Below, piece after piece: positions 21,777-27,138 of a DNA stretch of 27,138 bases. The position numbers and the translations under genes were made by a program. Position 1 is the stretch's first letter. Every line of letters starts with the position of its first letter. Source of the stretch: Mnemiopsis leidyi (lineage: Eukaryota > Ctenophora > Tentaculata > Lobata > Bolinopsidae). The DNA lies in NCBI GenBank assembly GCA_000226015.1, contig JH153586.1, positions 226,806-253,943 of the forward strand. Reading direction: 5' to 3'. Below the pieces are notes generated by a model. That model was not told where the DNA came from. It did not search any database and saw only the letters and a list, made by a program, of their open reading frames with translations.

Positions 21777-23233
21777 TCAGACAAACTTGTACGGGGATCT
21801 TGGACGAGGAGAAGGTGACCGATGAATTTTCTCAGCCATATTTTCAATGTCTTCCCATCGTCTGGTCTCCAATGATTTATTCAGTCGAGCTTCTGATGCC
21901 AGGTCAGACACTTTGGACTTAAGGTACTCAATCTCTGTGGTTAAGCTACTAACTTCGGAATTCTTCAAGTCAAGTTTGGACTGGAGATCTATGACTTGGT
22001 CGAGGAGTAAGTTCTTGTCTTTTCGAAGGTGGGCGACTTCATTGGATTTTGAGTCTTTTGTCAGCTCCATATCAGCAAGTTTGTTACGGAGAATGGTTTC
22101 ATTGGCTCGATTAGCTGAAAGATCAGCATCTGTATCAGCAAGTTTTGATAAATAGTTTTTCGCCTTTTTCTTTTCTTTTGCTAGGGTCTCATTAAGTGCT
22201 GCCAGATCATCTTGAAGATGCTTATTCTTATATTTAAGAGTGGCAATTTCGTCTGCGTCCATGGATCTTTGTACAGACTGCTTCTCATATAACTCCCTTT
22301 CCTTACCAAGCTGAGCTTTGAGGTCACAAATTTCTTCCCTCAAAATTGCATTGGTTTTGGAAGTGTAGCTTGAATCTTCAAGAGCCTTTTCTTTTAAACT
22401 TTTATCTAGCTCTGAGGTTACCTCAAGTTCTCGCATACGCACCCTCATATCTGCTAGTTTCGTTCTCATGTCAGTTATGGCTGCTTCCTTAAGCTCTGTT
22501 GCTTGAGTCAGATACCTAGTCTCCAAATCAGAAAGCTGCTGTTTAAACTGTTTAATCTCCAACTTTTTATCAACAAGCTCCTCTCGCAAATCTTTGTTAG
22601 TACTCAGAGTGCGATCTAACTGATCACGGACAACCGCCAGACGACTCTTGACATCAAGACATTCTCCTGCAGCTGCAAGTTTTTCTCTTCAGCAGCATCC
22701 AGTTGCATTTGAAGCTGCTTACTTGATAAATGAGAGTCATCTATTTTGTGGCGCAATGTTGCAATCTCATCAAGTAAGTGAGATTTCTCTGCAGTTGCTG
22801 TTTCCTTTAGAGACTTTAACTCCTTGACATACTGTCTTCTTTCCATTTCAGCAGCATCAGCTTCTATTTCTTTTCGCCTTATCTCACTTTTAAGGGAATC
22901 TTGCTCAATCTCAACGTCTTTGAGCCTTCGTCTCCATTTAGCTGCTTCATCAGCAGCACTGTGTTTTGATAGTGTTTCCGCCTTTTGGGCTTGATCCCGT
23001 AAAAAGTTTGCCTCAAGTTCAAGAAAATACACCTGCTGCTGCAAGTTTTTAATGTACTCACTTTCAACAGTAGCCAGGTCCAAGCCTGCTGACCCAAGAG
23101 ACTTATTCAGAGTAGAGTTTGTTGCATTTTTGGACTTGCCAAAACTAGCACTCCTTCTCAAGGAGCTATTATATTTGGGGGTAGACTTTGAGATAGGTGA
23201 TCTCAGAGGAGATTTAGAGCGGTATAGCGACAT
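21777..23233 (-). CDS. Long coiled-coil protein, single coding exon with one frameshift
   Basis: ATG at 23233; the first frame stays open to 22616, and a second frame, open from about 22680, runs to the TGA at 21777-21779. The two agree as one protein of about 485 residues if a base is missing in the AAAAA run at 22680-22684 (minus strand). Both frames give coiled-coil sequence right up to that run, and the out-of-frame tail (22616-22680) loses that character. The N-terminus (residues about 1-50) is basic and Ser/Pro rich with SPLRSP and RRSASF, like phosphorylated head domains. A motif ESEYIKNLQQQVYFLELEA follows near 58-76, then continuous heptad-rich helix rich in E, K, L, D and A. The C-terminus ends SPSPRPRSPYKFV, a second SP-rich tail. 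Head-rod-tail layout suggests a cytoskeletal, centrosomal or axonemal component, but I do not recognise the family. There is no CaaX box or lamin tail. Unlike its neighbours it has no coding introns. Confidence 0.75.
22680..22684 (-). other. Frameshift site in the coiled-coil gene
   Basis: A five-base A run (minus strand, GAGAAAAAC) marks the point where the open coiled-coil frame moves by one. The likeliest causes are a sequencing or assembly error or a single-base deletion in the homopolymer. No GT-AG intron of credible size spans it. Confidence 0.65.
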
Positions 23234-23456
23234 TCATCTACTAGGATGCTGCCTAGATAAGAATTTATGATTAGATCTTTGATAACAACACAATTATCTT
23301 TAATAAAATTATAAGTGCCATCAAATAATAGTGAATAATGTCTTGTGTTGTTTGTGGGCCGAAGGATCTACCAAGCTACATGATGTGTATGGAGCATATA
23401 TTTGAACAGACACGATTTCCACTGATAGCCAATTCCGAAATTCATGGACCGGCACC

Positions 23457-23529
23457 GTGCCGAGTTGGGTACGATCCGACAACCTCCGCATTATCTTGAT
23501 GAGTGCTCTACCGATTGAGCTACCAGCCC
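23457..23529 (-). pseudogene. tRNA-like sequence (tRNA-derived SINE head or tRNA pseudogene)
   Basis: Read on the minus strand, 73 bases fold as a near-complete cloverleaf. The acceptor arm is GGGCTGG with TCGGCAC (one mismatch, two wobbles). The D arm is GCTC-AATCGGTA-GAGC with an intact GG, and this region is a good box A. The anticodon stem is CTCAT/ATGCG (one mismatch), and the T arm is GTCGG-ATCGTAC-CCAAC (one mismatch). Box B is GGATCGTACCC, off from GGTTCGANTCC. The anticodon loop CAAGATA has A instead of the near-universal U at position 33, and T54 is A, so a working tRNA is unlikely. It lies 224 bases upstream of the coiled-coil start, on the same strand. Confidence 0.6.
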
Positions 23530-24928
23530 TATGACAGCATGCCAATTTCTTGCATGTTTAACAGTGATCAATCGGTTATTATCTCGTATCTGCTTATTTA
23601 CACACAAAATTTATATGTGCTATTAATGGGATCCTAATTCCTAACATAGCCAAGTGTAGTGCACAGTAAGTGTGTTATGAATGTGGTTTCAATTGGGGAG
23701 GGGACCCTTTTCAGGTCCTCATTTCAAGCAAGCTCGACTCCCAGATGTGTACATTATGCCTTTGCAACACTGAAACAGTTCAAAAGATTTTATAAGAAGA
23801 TAAAAAACTAAGTTTATGCTCAACAGGACAGGTCACCAAAAGAGCACAGGAAACTTGTGGCAGAAATGAGGACATTGGCTTGTGAGCAAGACAATTAATA
23901 TTTTACATTGAGTTGGGAAATATACAGTAGAGATAAGCATTATGCATATATTTTGATTATAAATCAGTGCGTTCTAGTGGAGGTAAAAATTTTCTACTGC
24001 CTAGTAAGATGGAAATAGAAAAGGCCCGGTAAATCGAAGGACACACCTATCTAAAATTCTGTAAAGAAGAACATGCTACGTTCTTTTTGGATCCAGGGGC
24101 TGTAGATCGATGACACCTACAAGATGTGACCAGGTTCAAGAGTTAGAGCCAAAAATGAGGGTAAATTTGGGGTTTTTGGGTGTGAGGTTTGTTTGAACAG
24201 GCTTTGGATTACCCTCAATATCTACTTAAGTGAAGGAGATGGGGTTTTGTAAGATAGATAACCATAATTTTGAGCCTTGACTGGCCTTAAGTCATGTCAA
24301 TGCCTTTGACTTTGAAGTTACCCTTACTTTCTCCCCCAATATGTGACAGAGATTCAAAGCACGTGCAAAGGACCCCACATATCCTAAGTAACATAAGTTT
24401 GAGATTTGGTTCCCACATCAACTTGGTGTACTATTGGTGAGACCAGAATGCTGGCCAAATTAAGTCTTAAAAGATCATGTATAAATGTGCTAAATTTGAG
24501 GGCATTTGGACTTTTTTCTAATTTTTTGGGTTCATTTTGGGCTCTTAATACCCTCATGCTATCATGAAAAGCTGTCTCAGATATCATTGCTGCTACAATA
24601 TACCCACTTGAACGTTGAAAAAACACATCGATTCTTAGAGCGAAAAAGTAGCCAAGATACCAAATTGATTGATTAGGCTTTCTCTGGCTACTTGAACTTA
24701 CTTAAAGTGCTTTAACGACTTCAATTTTGAATAGGAATGCCATTCCTAAATTCTCAACTATCTGCCACTGGGCAAATTTATGAGCAAACAATGAGGTTAT
24801 CCTCAATTTTACCACTTAAAATGACATTTTAATTTAATTTAATTTTATATCAATTTTCACCCTAAAATGTTCTGGTATCATGATCTAGAGAGAAACACAA
24901 GAGAAACACAATTTTTTCCATCTCTAAT
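23530..24928. other. Interval without recognised genes
   Basis: Non-coding by appearance, with several purine-rich or T-rich stretches. An 80-codon minus-strand open frame (24384-24626) has no domain I can name. A CACGTG lies at 24360-24365. Confidence 0.4.
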
Positions 24929-24953
24929 ACTTTTTTGCTGAAGGCAAAAAAGT
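24929..24953. repeat. Short perfect hairpin
   Basis: ACTTTTTTGC (24929-24938) and GCAAAAAAGT (24944-24953) form a 10-bp stem around the loop TGAAG. A tract of GGTAGGTAGGTAG follows at about 25003. No Helitron-type CTRR end is seen beside it. Confidence 0.7.
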
Positions 24954-25732
24954 AAGTAGATGGTTTATAGTGGTCGGATTTTGGAACTGGTAACGGGTTG
25001 GTGGGTAGGTAGGTAGATGGACATGTCCACTGTCACAAAGCAATTTAACACATAGTGCAGTGCGCGCCACCGTTACCATGTCGACGTCACAAATTGCCTC
25101 GGCAAAGTTATGCTATGTTGAATATATATTTGTGAGTTTATCACCGTTGCCCAGCGTACGTATAGCAATCTGAGTATTACTCTGAAGTATTATGTCAATT
25201 TGATATTCAATTCTAATGCTTATCCGACTTATCTATGGTTTAAAGTTTATGCCCAACTGTGGCCAATAATTTCATTCTTAAGTTTGCCATATCACGATAA
25301 TATTAATAGATTAAGTGACACAATGTGATGACACGCAAATTTAACAGTGTAGCGTTATTTTAATAAACACATCGTAATGGGCCGATTGAATCAGCTATCG
25401 TTATTACTTCACGAATCGCCTACTTCTTAAATCACGCTCGTCTGCACCTGATTTCACTTTCATTATCTATAGACTATATGTGTTATATTCGACTATAGAT
25501 GTAACATAAGAGCTGCGTATCAGCCACTGCAACATGCAAGCTAATGACACTGAAACTTCCGACAAAATTTAAGCAAAAAATAGACCTAGTCAAATAATTT
25601 AACTGCACTGTCAAAATTATTCACATCCGTTGTTTTTGATAGCTTAAATTCCACGGCCTGTTTTAAGTTTTCGGAACCGAAAACCAGTATAAATCAACAG
25701 CAGCTATTATCATCAGACAAGTTGCAATAAAA

Positions 25733-25957
25733 ATGCTTCAGTTTCATTGCAAATATTTTCACTGTAGCTTCAATGGTCCATCAGTTGTCTTTGCGGCAGA
25801 ATTTATTTTTACAAAATATCTGCAGCCCAAATTCTATGTTTTTAGCACTAGCAGAGGGCAAATCGAAGAAGCCTCTTTAAAATTTGAGAGATGGGAATCT
25901 AGCATCCGCCTAAGGGGGTGCAATTCTTCTTTATTTATCACCACAATCAATTTCTAA
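25733..25957 (+). CDS. Unidentified open frame, 74 codons
   Basis: ATG to stop, product MLQFHCKYFHCSFN... ending TTINF. Cys and Phe rich near the start, with no domain, signal peptide or splice context recognised. It may be chance; listed only because nothing else explains the interval. Confidence 0.12.
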   Translation: MLQFHCKYFHCSFNGPSVVFAAEFIFTKYLQPKFYVFSTSRGQIEEASLKFERWESSIRLRGCNSSLFITTINF

Positions 25958-25970
25958 AATATATTCTGTT

Positions 25971-26135
25971 ATGTTACATAGCGTTCAAATTCAATTAAAA
26001 TTATGGATAATAGTAGTAATGGTTGAGATATCAATTGTGATGCTATCAACGATCATGCTTCCAGTCATCGCCATTGCGGCCTACATGAGTTTAATAATGA
26101 ATTTCAATTTGTTAACATGCACACTGAACACCTGA
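25971..26135 (+). CDS. Unidentified hydrophobic micro-ORF, 54 codons
   Basis: ATG at 25971 to TGA at 26133-26135. The product carries a strongly hydrophobic stretch, VEISIVMLSTIMLPVIAIAA, long enough for a membrane helix, preceded by a shorter hydrophobic run (LWIIVVM). The frame is open further upstream to about 25914. No homolog is recognised and AT-rich DNA readily gives hydrophobic chance frames. Confidence 0.15.
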   Translation: MLHSVQIQLKLWIIVVMVEISIVMLSTIMLPVIAIAAYMSLIMNFNLLTCTLNT

Positions 26136-26767
26136 TAGTGACAGCAGCTTCTAAGCTTTCGTATGCCCTTTATGCTGGGACACTGACACTACTGGTGAAA
26201 CACAGTGTATATATTTGGAGTAGATTTACACATTCGTTAGCATGATGATGATGAAAATCTTTTAAAAATTGGCTACAATGAGCATTTTACCATCAAATAT
26301 AATTTAGAAAAGATTATTTAACTGGTGCTCAAAATTTTAACCTAAACATTTACAACCATATTACAACCTAAAACATGAATCCCAATAAGAAGCTAATCTA
26401 AAAGTGAAGTATTGATCACAAGCTAACAATCTTTCTAATGGTAACCCTTAAAACAGAGCAATTCGTTAGCATGGCTGGCAAGAATTCAAGAATAAAACAA
26501 TTTTATTAAATATCATTTATAGCAATGAGAAAAATGTCAAATTTAAGCTTCTTTAAATTCATTGTGCCTTCAAGGTACTGTTTTGATAGTGGAGGTTAGA
26601 AGGTCTGAAACAGGGCCTACACCCAATTTAAACATGTGCCGACAAGAAAGTGTGGATAATGGCAGTAAAACAATAGGGACAGACTAGATACTAAAGCTGA
26701 TACGGGAGAGTGCAGACAGCTAGGTTTACGCACCCACCCTTGCTACCTCAGTACCTTTCATTCTTAG
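26136..26767. other. Interval without recognised genes
   Basis: I see no coding exon, RNA gene or clear repeat beyond a short GATGATGATGA near 26243. Confidence 0.4.
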
Positions 26768-26859
26768 TTAGTAAGGGCAGTCAGTTAGTAAGGGCAGTCA
26801 GATTTGATGGTTCCAGACCTCCGTTTATAGAGAAAAGAACATTTAGAGAAAAGAACATT
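26768..26859. repeat. Two neighbouring short tandem duplications
   Basis: TTAGTAAGGGCAGTCAG is present twice in a row (26768-26784, 26785-26801). TAGAGAAAAGAACATT is also present twice in a row (26828-26843, 26844-26859). Both pairs are identical, so both duplications look recent. Confidence 0.9.
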
Positions 26860-26940
26860 TAAATTCTGGTTTATTGAATAACAAATATCATATATAAAGA
26901 TAAACGCCACTTATGGCCAATGACTCGAGTTATTTTATGC

Positions 26941-27025
26941 AGTGCGTGACCGCACAAGCAGCCGCGCACGAGCACAGCTGCGCCCAAGCACAGCCGCGCA
27001 AAGCACAGCCGCTAGTGCGGCCAGG
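26941..27025. repeat. GC-rich degenerate tandem tract
   Basis: Three to four diverged units of about 14-16 bases with core AGCACAGCCGCGCA, ending in a small hairpin CTAGTGC/GCACTAG near 27012-27031. This patch is much richer in CpG than the rest of the window. It could be a decayed minisatellite or the edge of a CpG-rich promoter of a gene beyond the window. Confidence 0.55.
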
Positions 27026-27138
27026 CACTAGCAATAGGGGTAAGTTTGTCACTAAGAAATTCTGTTGGCCTCCTGGTAGGTTGTATTGAACATGCTTAAA
27101 AATCTGCGTTTACAAGCCGCCGTTGAACATTAGCTTAT

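Noticed and set aside
22616-22690. Tiny intron explaining the coiled-coil frameshift
   Set aside because: The only GT...AG pair near the break is about 14 bases apart, too short to splice; the homopolymer run explains the shift better.
21777-23233. Lamin or intermediate-filament gene
   Set aside because: It has a head-rod-tail look, but no CaaX box, no Ig-like lamin tail and no recognisable rod-end consensus; left as an unidentified coiled-coil protein.
23457-23529. Functional tRNA-Ser(AGA)
   Set aside because: The anticodon loop lacks U33, T54 is changed, and there is no long variable arm as serine tRNAs require.

Overview
The window is eukaryotic nuclear DNA, almost certainly from an invertebrate animal. 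Genes are split by GT-AG introns, intergenic DNA is AT-rich and full of short tandem and inverted repeats, and the protein families are typical of Metazoa. I cannot name the species; a marine invertebrate such as a cnidarian, placozoan or non-vertebrate deuterostome would fit. All four gene-like units lie on the minus strand, and the exon models were rebuilt by hand from reading frame, splice sites and matching intron phases. | Layout. 1-7034: no gene recognised; it holds a (TTTGAC)n array, several minisatellites, a cluster of CACGTG E-boxes at 2535-2673 and one copy of a GACGTC-ended MITE-like element. 7035-11030: a complete 11-exon cytochrome P450 of about 511 residues, most like the CYP46 (cholesterol 24-hydroxylase) group, with a second MITE-like copy in an intron. 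11866-12573: three phase-compatible exons resembling the ligand-binding lobes of an ionotropic glutamate receptor, but with no room for the pore. 12574-17602: no firm gene; three RFX-type X-box motifs flank a 50-bp minisatellite. 17603-19475: a five-exon SR splicing factor (RRM, one CCHC zinc knuckle, RS domain) of 204 residues, with a likely non-coding first exon near 20427. 21777-23233: an almost intronless coiled-coil gene of about 485 residues, broken by one frameshift at a homopolymer. 23457-23529: a tRNA-like sequence on the minus strand, probably a tRNA-derived SINE or a tRNA pseudogene. 23530-27138: no recognised gene; repeats and a GC-rich degenerate tandem tract at the end. | The genes are unrelated housekeeping or metabolic genes and do not form a pathway. 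The points most worth following are the pore-less receptor-like gene, the X-box cluster, the excess of CACGTG (20 copies located), the GACGTC inverted-repeat family and the frameshift in the coiled-coil gene. I saw no bacterial operon, CRISPR array or recognisable viral gene.
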